Shown here in pieces: positions 34,223-47,572 of a stretch of DNA of 64,000 nt. The position numbers were made by a program, and so were the translations under genes. Location of the stretch: positions 1,426,001 to 1,490,000 of the forward strand of contig QEYB01001046.1 of assembly GCA_017562135.1 (NCBI GenBank), given 5' to 3'. Every line of letters starts with the position of its first letter. Positions within the stretch are counted from its first letter, which is position 1. This DNA comes from Dipylidium caninum (taxonomy: Eukaryota > Platyhelminthes > Cestoda > Cyclophyllidea > Dipylidiidae). A model generated the notes under the pieces. It saw only the letters and a program-made list of their open reading frames with translations, did no database searches and was not told where the DNA came from.

Positions 34223-35743
34223 CACCACAGGAGACTCTTCTCTTTCCGACACATATTTTGCTAAGTCTAGATGATTTCTTGCATTCTTTCTAACTCATCC
34301 AAATTATATTCGTTCGGTTGATAGAAAGCGAAGCAGGTTTTTCAGTCTCGTTCATGAGTGTAGCTCCCCAAGGTGGGAATACGATGACCATCCCTTTGCT
34401 TGACATGAACACATTTCCTCCGTCCGTTTAGAACATTGCTTTTCTTAGTAGTGCGCATTTTCGGTGCGTTTCATTGCTTACTTTTAGACTACTTAATAAT
34501 CCGGATATCCTCTTTTGGGGTAGTTTTATTTAATCCGCCCACTAGCCGAACATTGTGTGCTCGAATTATTTGGACAGTGGTGTTGTAGGAGAAAGAAAAG
34601 GGTGTTCGGATGACAGGAGTGGAAGTAAGCGCTCCGTGCATTGCGCTTAGTATCCAGTTTCGTAATAGGCAAGAAGCTTTAAGTTATTCGTACACTTTTA
34701 CTTCTAAATTCGCTTACCGGGAAACGGGAAACAATTAGGGTTACCTCAATGCGATCTCTTTTCTCCTACCGATGTGCTTCCATAAGTGGGTGAATTAGCA
34801 CGAGTTTTTTCGTTAAATACCGATCAAGTGACTATCGGCATGGGAATGAGAGATGAGGCATAAATGCTCCACATTTATCGTAGCCCTAATTAAAATGAGC
34901 AGCGAAATGGATTGGGACGACGCTTGTCAAGAGGCGCAGTAGAGTGGCAGCAGGAGCGAGAGGAGGAGCTCATTGAAATAGCCCCATGCGGGTGGCATGA
35001 CCCGCTTTCACTGCCACCTCGGAAGTCGCCACCACAAATTGGGCGGGAGGAACGGAGGGAGGAAGGGAGGAAGGGCGGGGGGAGGGAGATTATTCACCTG
35101 GCACGTCAATCGCACACAACCTCGGTGGGCGGTCGTCGCTCGAGTTATCAGGCCTTTCCCACTCCGCGTGTGAAGGAGCGCTACACTGTACCGAACCGCC
35201 TCTAGATCAACAAACGGGCGCACACACTACTGTCACACAGGCGCACAAACACATACTTCGTTCTCATGTCCTGCCTCCACGTAATTTAGACGGATGTCAG
35301 CGCGCCGAATAAGCAATCGAGCGCGCAATTGCGGATGTAGGTGTGTAATCGGATCCTATCCGATTTGATCCTCTTCGGTGGCGCAGCGCATATCCGAGCC
35401 ATCCGCGCGCACAATCTCAAATCGCAACATCACCACTCGCACTGTTTTTCCAGTTATAGCCAAATAGCCTGCTAGGCTCGTGTGTCACAACCTCTATCCC
35501 GCTGATTGTGTGTACGTGCGTGCTGCAGGTGTAACGAAGCCCAGAAGCGACGCTCGGGGGTTGATACACCCCACCCACCCCACCTCATCCCCGCCCCTTC
35601 CGCCGTTCTCCTTACGGCACCAGCCCGCATTACGTTTGTTTTGCATTCCACTGTCATCTGCCGAAGAGGCACACAAGCGCACGAACCGGCACCGCATGTA
35701 GGTGCATGCGTGAGTGCCACTGTTACATTTCATTTCGGTCACT

Positions 35744-35789
35744 CGTCCGTCCGTCCATCCGTCCGTCCATCCGTCCTTCGGTCCGTCCG
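35744..35789. repeat. (GTCC/ATCC)n microsatellite
   Basis: About eleven four-base units. They produce a repetitive VRPSVRPS reading that is not a real protein. Confidence 0.88.
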
Positions 35790-37930
35790 CATTGAATCAC
35801 GGACGCGCCGAGCGAAGGAATATACTAGATTGAGTGTAGATGCGACTTTACTTGACTGGACCACTTATCCTCATGATTCGCCATCCATACGCTTTTCGGA
35901 GATCATTTACATGTCGTGTCTCCTCCTACCTGAAACGGATAAAAAAGAGTAGTTTTAAATGTCACACTTGGTCGGATAGTGGAATTTATCAGCTAAATCA
36001 AACCTCAACCTAACCTTACCGGTTTCATTTAGGCATTCGAGATAGTGGTTTCTACCCCAACACTTACCATTAGAATTATGGTGAGAGAAACAATCTATAT
36101 TTCTAAAAACAACCCAACCTTTGGTAAGTACTTATTTTCTGGTCGTGAAATATCTTAGACCAGCTTACTATTCTTTAAGTTAGCCGAATTTCTATCGGTG
36201 AGCAATTTCTACAAAGTATTTAAAAGATTAAAGTTTTTAACATAATGTTCTAATCCTGCTTCAAATGTTAAAGGGAACACTCAGTTAATGGAAAGTTGGC
36301 TGGTTCCTTAATAATTACACTCTCATTGTGAATAGTCATGGAGACAGTAGGATTGTGCTCTTCTATCGTTGTACTGGAATAAACATAATCGTTATCGATC
36401 GTCAATACATTCATATCTCATTGGACAGATTTATCGTTATCAAATTAGTCATCGAATCGATGACGTCTGCATTTGCCAATAGTCTTCTGTATGAGGTACG
36501 TGCTTGCTGTGTGTTGTAACGTGAGGCGGCAGATTTTTGAATGAATGTAGAGTAAAGGTATCCCATGATACCACTTAATCCGGCTTTCCCTGTCACTTGC
36601 TCATAATTACATTTTTTCATTAAGTGGTTGCTGCAGATCCTGCCGCAGATGTTAAGGTCGAGGAAGTTTTGTCATTCGAAGAAGCTGGTGAATGAATTAC
36701 GCATCCAAAATTTTCTACGCTAGATTGGACGACTACTGCCTATGTGCTCTTGATTGTAGTGACTCATGCTTCACCAAATCCACGATAGGCTGCTGTTTCG
36801 AGGGTTCTGATATCTCAGTGAAAGACTCTGACTTCACGAGTGTCAAATGACAAAATTAGCAGGATTCATGATGTTTACAATAGTCAAGGTTACATCATAT
36901 ATCTACATGTTACTCTCCTTTGTGCAATTTGAAATCACGTAATTAAAATGTTCGCATGTGCTTTATGCCTAATGGTATAGGAAACTTGAAACCATTTTTA
37001 ACAAGGCGGTTCGTTATTGCCCCAGGAATCAAAATTATCAGTAATGTCTGAGATGTCAGCAAACATTTCCTACCGTCTTGTTCGCTTAAAACTTGTCCTA
37101 ATTATCTAAAGACCAAAAAATTGACACGCTTATCCCCAAGGCAAATATGGTCTAAATCACAGCAGTAAAACAGTGGAAATTACGCGGAAATTTAATGTCG
37201 ACTTGAGTTGAGCTTAGAACTCTTCTATCGATTTTTGGGGGATGACCTCTACTCCTAGGTTGTGTAAGTCAATAGTGTTCTCTCTCCCCCGTCGTTGCCC
37301 CGTCGTTGCTGTAATCACGTGTGAGGGTTTATTAATTCACTGATTTCCTATAGGCTTTGAAGAAAGCTAAATAACATAGCAGCAAGGAAGCACTTAAAAT
37401 AGAAGACTTGTTTCACGTAGCTAGCTCTGATTTGTTGAGAAACCCATCAATTTGGTGTTGAATGTCTTATCTTTAACTCTCCTAGCACTAATGGAGATGG
37501 TAACTTTTCTTTGAAATGCGCATATTAGAAAAAATCCTGAAATTGTAAAAGCATTAGAGTCTGGTTTTCAACCAGTTACAAACAGCTATTTTATTCTATA
37601 GGGCCGTCAAAATATTCCGGCAGTTTTCTTAGAAGCCTTGATTGTAGTCTAGGTGATAAACATTGATGGTAGGTCACTCAGTTTCAACACCTTTCTCTAG
37701 GGAGTTATCAATTGCGAAGATACGGCTGTTCTCCCACGGAAACTAGCCACTTATTTGTGTGTATGTGTGCGTATATATGAATGAATTCCAGAAAACCCGC
37801 GCAAGCACGTCGAAACTAGCCATGATCGACACGTCAGGTGAGAGTGAGAGAGGGTACCTGTTAGTTTCACCTGCCATGGTGTCAGATGGTGCCAGTGACA
37901 GTGCATGTGTGTATCATCAACAACACTTCG

Positions 37931-37940
37931 ATGTCAATCA
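37931..37940 (-). promoter_or_regulatory. Near-match PBX-MEIS site TGATTGACAT
   Basis: The plus strand reads ATGTCAATCA, nine of ten bases of the composite site, inside the putative first long intron. Confidence 0.25.
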
Positions 37941-39350
37941 GTCCCTGAGTTCGTGCTCTTTCTTTATCTAATGAGCAGGCGTTATTGACACGTGGACATT
38001 AGCACAAAAATTCACCCTAATGACGACGTGCATTAACAGGCATCTAGTGGCGATTATGCCTGAGTGCTCAATTATGGTCGTTATAGCTGGCCTTTAGACA
38101 ACGTCATCCAAGTATCACTCCTGCTCCTGACGTCTCCGTGTCAGTCACCCATGGGTCAACCTCCGATTTCCCATGGAATAAAAGTGAGGCCCCGTTTTGC
38201 CTCCTTTTCACCATCATATTGTGCTGGGGAGGAGGATAGTAGTTTACTAATATTTTTCTCTCCTCATTCTTTAAGGTGGGTTGGGTCTGCGGCATTTTTC
38301 GTGCAAAAGACTTGCAAAAAGGGAGAACCAGTCTTTGATTTTGAAGTTGATAGGTTGGCCCTGGTTCAGTAATTAAGGGGATTGGGGCTTCAACAGTCTG
38401 ACTTCGTCAATAAATGAGGCACATTTCGGCAATTAACAATGCACACAGGCTACATTCTCATCCCCTTGTAGACACGGTTATTAGACCAGGAGTAGTTCCT
38501 GCGATTTGGACTACGATAAGATCATCCGTTTTAGGTATTTTCGTGTTAATTTATCAGATACTGTCTTTTGTCACTAAACAGTCTTTTGATGTTTGTCTCA
38601 CGTCGTCTCTCTCACTATTTGACCAATCCCCATTCGTTGATTCTTCATTCCCTGTTTAATATCTGAACACAGAGATATAACCTCATAGATGTTTATTTTC
38701 GTGAGCGCGTGACCTCGCTAGAACTATAGGGAGATTTGTGGAATTATAAGGTAGATTTGACGAAGCAACAAAATGACTAGATTGCAAGGGTTTGAAAAAG
38801 TCGAACTTTAGTTAATCTTAGTCTTGTCAACTTGCTCTATCCTTGACTGAACATGGATACCCCTGCAGAGATCGCTTTTTTATGATGTCGAAAGGCTAAG
38901 GAAATTACCTCCCAGCAGGTTACGGTGAATATCGCAAATTTCGATAGGAAATAGTCGAACAACTAAGATAACTTGGGGGTTTGAAAAGTATTAGACTAAT
39001 TAGTGAATGTGTTTCACCAAACTGTTAACTTTTGTAATTGGTGCAATGCAATTTAACGTCAACATCAACGTGGTTGCGTGGGTTCCAACGTTCATTGTTT
39101 CGAACACTTTCTTCTACAAGGTTTAAAGTAGAGTTGCAGTAATTGACCTCGTAGCTGCATCGAGGTGTGCCGGTTCTGTCGATATGAGCATTGCTTTTGT
39201 TAGATTGACTAAGATCACACTAGAGATTCGGTGTACACAGCAGGTCCAGGTCATGTGCTTGGATAGTGGTTTCGCATGATTCATGCCTTCGATCAGACCT
39301 ATGTTTCATCCAGAGCACTCACCAGGCCTACTTGTCTGCGTTGCCCACAT

Positions 39351-39351
<1 letters not shown>

Positions 39352-39388
<37 letters not shown>
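39352..39388. repeat. (GA)n microsatellite
   Basis: About 17 GA units with one interruption. Confidence 0.9.
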
Positions 39389-39389
<1 letters not shown>

Positions 39390-41215
39390 GACGAGAGAAA
39401 CGCATGAGTGTGCATGAACGCACGTCCGCACTCACTAACAGCAAGCGTCTGTGATGTTGGCTTTGAGCCAGCCGCCGCCGCTGCCGTCGTCGTCGTTGCC
39501 GCCCCATGGGAGTGGCGTTCGCAGTAGTCTACCCCCGCCACCTCGCCGCTGGTCAATTACGCCGCGTTTCTGACAGGGTTGACACACGCAGTCAGGCGGG
39601 CAGACGATGTGAAGCGAGGCGAGGAGGGCGCAGTTAAGCGATGCAAAAGCGTAGAGGCGCGTGCGCGTGTATTTGAGTGGGTGTGTGTGTGTGTGATCGG
39701 CCGACGCGACAGTAGCTTGACAAGGTATTGTGTAATTCACTTTCGAGTCTGGGGCGGACAAGATCCCAGTGATTCGTTGGGCTGGGCAGCGCTGGCACAG
39801 GTGTCAGCGCTAAATGTGAGCAGTGCATTAGCGCCATTAAAATCAGGTTAAATTAGCAACATGCAGACTTAGAACATTGCCTATACTTTTCTACTCTTCT
39901 CCTAAAAATTAATCTCGAGTGTCTCTTCTTATTGACAACGCCGTCAGATTCAGCAAACCTCGGATAAGGCGTTAATTCTATCAATCAAAGCAGTTGTTTA
40001 GAAAATAAATAAACAAGACAACTTTAGTCTTTTTCGTTAAGTGGACTGGACTGGAGAGCAATGTTGGTGGAACGCTTCCATGTCTTGGCGTCGTCTGTGC
40101 AATGACGACGAATGACAGACGGCTTGAGAAGTTTTAAAAGCTCCCGCGAGCTTTTGCGTCGCCTTTTTTCTGTGTAAGTAGGCGAGCAGGCACGCACGCG
40201 CGCGCACACATGTGCGCACACACGAGTGACAAGCGTCCCACACACAAGGTCCGTGTGTGATTATGAAAGACGACACAACGCAGCAGCCGCTGCGTCGCCG
40301 CCGCCACCCCTCTCAATAGGAGGTGGGGATGCGAGCAGGAGCAATCGATAATGACAACTGCCGCCGCCACCGTCGCTACTGCTGCTGTTAGTGCTCGCTT
40401 GTTCTCATCCTCTCACTCCAATGACTGCCCTTTGTCTGTCCTTGTATGCGTGTCCGTCTGCTGGTCGGGCTACCACCCGCTCCTCCGCCCGCCTGTTTCA
40501 TCGTAAATTGACTCTGACGTTTGACATGATGCATTCCATGGTCCTCTGATCTGCCTTGTCCCCAAAACCGCGAATATTGTTACGGGGAGACGGTCCATGA
40601 AGAGGGACTCTCAGGTTTTAAAACCGCCGAGTTGGTCTTTGTGGAAAGTTGGTCGGTGTATACCATAAGCAGCGGCTAATCCTCCTAGCAATATTTCTTT
40701 TAACACCTTCCGAGTGCTGTGTGTAGATCTCACTTTGGGTAGTGGTGTCACGAATTTCTTCTCATAACTGATGTTAATTGTGATTTAAGTATTCACGACG
40801 TAAATTTTAACCAGGAAATTTTCAATACCTTAAAATAAGTAACTGCGTGATCGAGTCCTGGAAATAGTCTGTAGACTAGTTATGTCTGGGCACTTGCGCA
40901 CTTCCCATTCAACTTTTCTGGTTATTAGTATCCCATTTTTTTACTTCGAAACTGGAGCAACGAGGGCCCATAGGATGGAAAGTCCCGGCCCCTGCGCAGA
41001 CATCAGACGAGGATGATTATGTGCATTTAGGGCTCTGTTAATCCTTAATAAAGTTGATTGTTTATCTGACCCATACATCCCACCTACAAGGCCATATAAG
41101 GTGAGGGAGGTGTGATCACAGCCCAAGTGGGTTCCTTTTCTGCGAGCATGGTGACAGATGGCTTTCCAGAAAGCAGGTCAATGTCTGTCGTCTGTTGATG
41201 GGGCGAATGAATAGT

Positions 41216-41225
41216 TGATTGACAG
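41216..41225 (+). promoter_or_regulatory. PBX-MEIS/PREP composite site TGATTGACAG
   Basis: An exact decamer, preceded by T and followed by TTGAATGTCACC, inside the putative long intron of the C2H2-TALE gene. Confidence 0.42.
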
Positions 41226-42696
41226 TTGAATGTCACCTTTGGAAGAGGCGACTTTAATGCCAACGCCGTCTGTCCACAGTTTAGGTCGTGGGTCGGCTCT
41301 CCCATTGAACTGTCCCCACCATCCCCAATAGCGTGCTAAGGATCTTTTCGCATCAAGCGCACCAGGGAGGAATTGCCCAGTAGGAGGGTCTCTCTCTATC
41401 AAACGAGTTTATCCACTTCACAGTCCTGGTAATTGCCGGAAGCTGTTAATAATAAATAACGTTTATTTGTTGGTTGTCTTGGTTTTCCGCTCAATCCAAT
41501 CACCAGTGATTGACCTTCTCTTGTGTCTTTGAATTTTCAGCTTTCCCACTACCTCCACTATCATTGCAGAGGAGTGACTTATTTTAGGTTAATAGTTTGA
41601 GAGTGTTGCTTCAAAGTAGTTACAGAGTGCAAGTGGTTATGGCTCCCAGAGACTGTCGCGATATATGCATCTTTGAAATTCCTGAAAAATAGTAATTCAA
41701 ATTTTCATTGACTGTGAGTTTTAGGGAGTCTTTGTCAAGCAGTTGACAACCATTTGGGTGCCATTTCCACTTGTGTAATCGTCATTATCAACGTTAAATA
41801 CAATGGAATAACTGGCTAACTGGGGATTTCACATACCATTTACAGTGACTGGTGTTCTGTTAGCAGTACTTGGTGCAGTACCGTCAAATCCAGTGAAAGC
41901 ACGTAATTGTGTCTAGGAGGCAATATTCATGTCTCATTTTCAGATGCCTCATCACGCGGTGTTCTTACGATTCAGCACAGACAAGTAGGTCGAAATCGCT
42001 TATTCGTTAGTGATTTATTTATCCCACGAACGACTAATGAAAACAATTTCTGTTGGTGACCTCTAGTGATTTAAGCAGGACCATAGAAACTTCCCAGAAT
42101 TCCTCCTTCTTGCCAAACAAAGTCAATGCAATGGGAGAGTTGTGAAGAGGATGCCTCTTTGTTTCATCGAGGGAAAGTTGCCAGGCCCACGTAATCGGAG
42201 TCGTGTCGACTTGTGACAGTATGTGATGATCACTGACATGTTACTGGATTGACACGAGCAGTACCTGAGATCGGATCAGAGGGTGTTAGACTTTCCCGCT
42301 TTCTCTTATTCTTCCTCACGTATCCGCTGCCTCGGCTGCAGTAGTAACGATTAATTCCCACATTTCGCGTTTTGCACTTCACAGCGCGAGCAAAAGCAAA
42401 GCGAAACAAGCACACAGTTTTGCCATATGTGCGCAGAGGAGGCTGTCAAAACCGTTAAGCATGGGAATGGGTGCATGTGTTAGCGAAATCGTGTGGAAAT
42501 TGGAGGAAAAGAATGTGGGAAGAAAACAACGTCGTTGCGGCAACGAAGAAGGCTGGCCCTTCGTCTCGACTTTATCATCAGGCCTGTTTTCACGACGCGA
42601 CTCCCCTCCCATTACGTGGGGAGTGGGATGTGTCATTCGTGTGACCTGGACAATTGTGACGTATGACGCGTCTGCGGTGTGACTAATAAGGGCATT

Positions 42697-42719
42697 GGGG
42701 GGTGGGGGTGGGCTGGGGG
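42697..42719 (+). other. G-quadruplex candidate
   Basis: Four G runs of 6, 5, 3 and 5 with one- or two-base loops. Confidence 0.45.
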
Positions 42720-45425
42720 CACGACTTGTCAGGTCTTATCTAAACACAGGTGTAATCATCTCGGATTTTGGAACACAACCGCCGAAACAATCTTGTAAAT
42801 AGCTTACCTCTCTAATCTGGGCCCTAGAGACGTCGCCTAAACCCACACTCGTTTCTCGGGATACCAGAGGACATCGAAGAGAGAGTGTACAAGTTTACCT
42901 CATTCCATAATTGGTCATAGCACGTCTGATGTCGCCTGTCTCATCCACAAGGCTGAACTTACTGTTTATGGGAGCCGTGGGCACAAGGCACGGAGGTGGT
43001 GAGCAAATGTCTCATCAAGCATCATTAAATGACGGCCTAGGTCGAGTGTGTTAGGAGAGGTGGCGACCCCGCCAGAACAAACCTTTGATTACACCGTCAG
43101 CGTCATTCAGTGTATGACCAAATTTGTGCTCTTGTTCTATGAGGTAAACCTAGTAAATCACATCTTACTGTTTTGCACGCCAAGTGCATTTTACACTTAC
43201 ATGGATGGAGTGAGAAACGACCCCTAGCTCCCTCTTTTTGCCCTCCACATGACATGATGGTGTGGCGGCAGCTATCGTGTGGTACCGCGCTACTGCGAGT
43301 TACTCTGCCATCTTTTTGATTCTACGCCTCCAACAAGACCTACGAAGGCAGCGGTGGTGAGTTTTTGAGTGCTTCAACTGCTTCCCATCATCAGAGCCTC
43401 CTCATTCTCCTTAGGGAGTGTCACCGGCGGCAAATTTTCCTAGCGCGCGCTTCCTCTCTGCAACCCTCTTTTGCCACTCTGCTTTGCAACTTTTTGCCAC
43501 TCTGCACGTTAAAGAGGCGTTAATTACACTTTCCGCATCTACACAAACACACACACACACACATACAGACGCGGGAATTAGATGGAGTGAACAGACCAGG
43601 TGATGCTCATTCCAGTCCAAAGGATAATTCGTCCTCCATCCATTACGCGGATTTTGGCTGCTTGAAGGGCCCATCCGGTCACCACCGAGAAGGCTTTCAC
43701 TGTGTCACTTGTCATCGGCAAACTATCCTTGTCCCGAGAAGGCAAACACGCAAAAGTACAAATTTGTCGTTTCTCCGGATCCGTTAAAATTCGGGCTCTT
43801 CGCTGCAAATGGCCTGTTTGCCCGGTACATCATCCACCGTCCTACTAGTTAGTTAATTAAGGGAAAACGACAGCAGCGACGACGACAACACAATAACAGG
43901 AACTTTGAGAAGTCTCACATTTCTACACAAAATAATTAACAGGGTGTTGCTTAATTGATAGCTTGCGCTCATTCGCGCACGGGAGAGACAGCATTTAGTC
44001 ATCTGTCTTATCAAATGTCTTCTTCGTCCGCGTCTTTGCCTTTCTGTGTTTGCGCCGGAAAGGTGTGAGACGCGTTCGAATATGAGCAATTTGTGCAATT
44101 ACCACGGTCTCTAATCAACCTCCTGGCATTTCGAGCATGTTTCCATCTCATCATCATTCTCCTCCTCCTCCTCCCCCTCCTCTTCCTAATCACGCGAGCT
44201 CACGCCCTCTAATTATACTCAGAAACCTACTCGCATCCATCCTTGGGAAAATGCCTGTGGTTTTGCGTCAATTTCGGTGCTTGGTGGGTATGTTCCTCGT
44301 TTTCCGTGTGTGTGTGTGTGCGTGCGTGGACTTTGGCCGGTTCCGTAAACAGGCGGCGGTTTTCCGATCAAAGAAGGTGTCGTTCGCTGAGAGAAAAACG
44401 GCAGGTGTACTCCTTCCCTTCCATTTAGTGCCTGTAACCTTTCAAAGCACACGTTCGAAGCTTCCAATTAACCACCGACCTGTAATTGTGTTGCTTATGC
44501 CCTTCAACCTTCCTCCTTCTAGCTGCCTCCGCACCACCTTTGATTCTTATAAGGATTCAATAAGATTTAATATAAATCTCTTCAAAACACTATAATTCTC
44601 AAAGGCGGTACTAATGAAAAGGAGGAAAATTCGGACGAGAAGCGCCATTCGCTAGCAGGAACAAGCACCTTTTCTTCTGTCTCTTCGGGTGGGTTCCATA
44701 CGGAGGCTTTCACAGGGTAACATTGGAAACCGTAGAGAAACAGGGGAGCCGTCAAATACATTTTCAATTACTTTCGATTTCCTTATCCTCGAGCATTTCT
44801 TTGGTATACTTTAGTTGTCATTGATGATAGGTTATCTGGACGGAATTTTTAGTGATAAAAATGGTTTATCTACCTGAGGGATGCTTTCCGAGGTTGTCAA
44901 CTCGATGGGATTCGTCAAATAAGTGGATAAATTCCTGCAGACAATGTAACGCTCTTCTTATTTGCGTATAAACTAATTTTAAGGACTTAACTTAATAATA
45001 ACTTGGTACTCGTGAGACGCCGATATATGGGCATAGGAAACCTGAGGCTTCAGTAAGTTTGCTCCAGTCTTAACACCTCAAGTGGAGGTGCACTGTTAAA
45101 GCAGCGTGTTATTTTCAAAATCGAGCCAATTTTAATCGGTATTGGTGTTCCACTTTTTCTTCTTTTACTAGTTTCACACCCCTTATAGGGGTGCAGCCGC
45201 ATCAACTCGTCTGCTTTGCAGTGAGCCCTAGAAACGGTCTGGGATGGCCAAGGGGAGGTTCCGCGGGGTTTGAGTTAAGGTCCTCACGTCCGCAGAGGGG
45301 AAGACCGAGTTGTGGCTGGGGTGTCCGCACGGTGTGCCTCACTTGACGGACATGCGTTTGTGCAAGGAGTCGATTATGCCAATAATTCACGTGCGCGCGT
45401 TTCGCAACACACAGGTGGCAATGAT

Positions 45426-45427
<2 letters not shown>

Positions 45428-45463
<36 letters not shown>

Positions 45464-45470
45464 TGTGTGT
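45428..45470. repeat. (TG)n microsatellite
   Basis: About 16 uninterrupted TG units, then ACGTGTGTGT. Confidence 0.92.
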
Positions 45471-45983
45471 GCCTATGTGCGTGCGTGCATGCATCTGTCT
45501 TCATCCAAAGATAATTGTCTTTTCTCTGCCTTTACCTCTAATTGGTCCAAGTACCAAAAACTGGTGCAACCAGCTGGGCGAATAAATCACGAGTCAGGTT
45601 CTCTGCTCTCTTTCTCTCTCCCCTCGCGATCTCTCGCACCTGGTTTTTCGGTGCTGGTGCGCTAGTGCCTGTGCGGATGTGTGCGTGTTTCTAGCATAAA
45701 CCCCTCTTTTTAATTTCATGAGGTCTTTCCCCCTTCTCCACCCCCACCCCCGGCCCCAACGATAGGAATAAGGGTGGCCTCAGCTTCAAAATTCTCTAAA
45801 CACCGCCAAAAATCTGAGAGACATCACGTCCGTCAAATATCACCCCTGCGTCAATCACTTCCCGCCCTGTGGCACTTCCGCTCTTAGCCCACCCAGCCCA
45901 AACGCGCTTGCGTATACAGACACTCGTGCTCATTGGGTGCACACGTATTTTCATTTCGTGCCTTTTTTATCTCCGGCGCCTAG

Positions 45984-47220
45984 AATAAACTCAAATCGAG
46001 TTCTGGCCAAGTAGACGCCTTGCCTAATGCACCAGCACGCGAATCTGTCAAGTCGCCCTGGTGCGAGAAGGACACATCTCAAAGACGAATGCAGCGCTGT
46101 TCCTCGCCATCAGCCTTTGTAGAACCAACTTCTCAGCCCATCGAAATGGCTGAACCCTGGTTGCCGAATCTCTCACAGAGCCTTCGAACTCCTGACTTGA
46201 TGAGCCCTTTCGTGTTGCCGACCCCCTATTGGCCTTTTGGCAGTCTCCCCAAGCTTGATCAGATGACTAACGTGGCGGCGACAGCAATGCGACAGTTAAT
46301 GGCCTCGCAACTGCCCGAACACAAGGGAGCCGACCAAACCGAGGCTCGAGCTCGATCCTCCACTATTGGTTTCTCCGCCTCGCAGTTGGCAGCACCGACT
46401 TTTGAACCACCGTCCCGCCTCACCCCGATCCCTCCACCTGCTCCACCTATCTCTTCGACCTCGCTCACTGCGGCACTCTCCGCCTGGTATGGACAGCAAG
46501 CATCGCACCCCCATGCTGGAATGTCACAGTTTCCAACCGATGCCACTATTGCTGGCGACCACTGTGCTTCACCGTCGTTGCCACCACCGCCGCCGCTCCC
46601 CCACTCCCAACCGGCAGTACCGGCACACAACCCCAGCCTCTTCAGATCAATGATTTCTGCGGCGATGGGCCGTCAGAAGGAGGCTGGGGAGACGGCAAGT
46701 AATCTCTCCATGGAGGGGACAAACTCCTCCACTGGGTCATCTTCCACCACCTCTGTCTCCACCCCTTCATCCTCCTCTACCTCTTCCTCTCTCGCAGCTA
46801 TGATGGCTGCTGCGGCTGTGGCAATGGCAGGTCTTTGTAGGAATCAGGCAGTTCCTCCCTTTGGGGGCGTAGTTGATACCGAAGCATCGGCTTTTCAACT
46901 TCCGGAAAACCAGCTGAATGGTGAGAATGCCGGACTCAATCTCTCCACGGCGGGGGAGGATACATTTGGTGAAGATCCAGTGCCCGCGTCTGCTACAGTG
47001 GTGGATGATGTGGAGGACGAAGACATCTTCCTCCGACACGTGGAAAAATGCGGTTTAGCACGTCGACGCAAGGTGTCGCGGAAGCGTGACGTGGAACTAC
47101 GAGGGGGAGGCATTAAGAACGAGGCTTTCGAGTCTCGTTTGCACCACAATCTCCATCACCATCATCAGCAACAGCAGCAGCAACAACATAAACAACCACA
47201 TCAACAGCGCCCGCCAGCAC
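45984..47220 (+). CDS. Central Ser/Pro/Ala-rich exon of the putative C2H2-TALE transcription factor
   Basis: The exon opens after a T-rich tract ending CCTAG (45982-45983), which coincides with the last in-frame stop. It therefore has no start codon of its own and must be internal. Entry is phase 0, matching the zinc-finger exon. Exit is phase 1 at CAGCAC|GTAAGC. The 412 codons are mostly low complexity: Ser/Thr runs, poly-Pro and a proline-rich PIPPPAPPISS segment. Notable pieces are an Ala-rich motif (SLAAMMAAAAVAMAG, DNA 46788-46841) that recurs in the homeodomain exon, two NLS-type short motifs (SNLSMEG, GLNLSTAG), an acidic DDVEDEDIFLRHVEKCG segment, a basic cluster (ARRRKVSRKR, likely nuclear localisation) and a His/Gln tract at the end. 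It is probably a regulatory region of the transcription factor. Without splicing the frame stops 20 bases beyond the donor. Confidence 0.82.
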
Positions 47221-47346
47221 GTAAGCGCTACGCAATTTAGTTTTTAGTTCTTTATGCGTGCCGTCCAACACGTTTGTTTGTTATTTTTTCGCTCACATCA
47301 GCTGAGTATTGTGCGACACGCAGTACTACTTCCCGAACAGATTGAC

Positions 47347-47356
47347 TTGACAGGTG
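47347..47356 (+). promoter_or_regulatory. MEIS/TGIF-type site TTGACAGGTG
   Basis: Exact copy of the site at 23425, 126 bases inside the last intron. Confidence 0.33.
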
Positions 47357-47525
47357 GGTAGCCATATATGTGGGCATGACATATCGAATGTGGATGGAGG
47401 GGAGGTGGTGATGCCCAGTAGCGAATGTTGTGTTGGAGCAAGCGCCGGAGGGTAATGGTTGGATTTATCGACCGCAGCTTTTATCTTGCCTCTAGCCACT
47501 CTCTCTCGCCCTCCCTCGTTCGCCC

Positions 47526-47572
47526 CTCTCTCTCTCTCTCTCTCTCTGTCTGTGTGTGTGTGTGTGTGTGTG
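47526..47572. repeat. (CT)n(TG)n compound microsatellite
   Basis: About ten CT units running into about ten TG units, inside the last intron. Confidence 0.9.

Larger units (their letters stand above)
31746..45983 (+). other. Putative 14-kb intron of the C2H2-TALE gene, with repeats and regulatory motifs
   Basis: Donor GTGAGT at 31746 and acceptor at 45982-45983 (a T-rich tract, then CCTAG) frame a long non-coding stretch. I found no exon in it that I could support. It is AT-rich in large parts (about 35.9-39.2 kb and 40.5-42.2 kb). It contains one exact PBX-MEIS decamer (41216), related TGATTGAC sites (37931, 41507, 45848) and several microsatellites. It may hide short exons or a separate gene. 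Confidence 0.45.

Noticed and set aside
35506..35952. Open frame with VRPSVRPS repeats
   Set aside because: The repeat is a GTCC/ATCC microsatellite and the rest of the frame has no protein-like features.
41112..41135. TGATCACAGCCCAAG resembles the miR-2 family (ATCACAG seed)
   Set aside because: The first bases differ from miR-2 and no upstream arm pairs with it, so a hairpin precursor is not supported.
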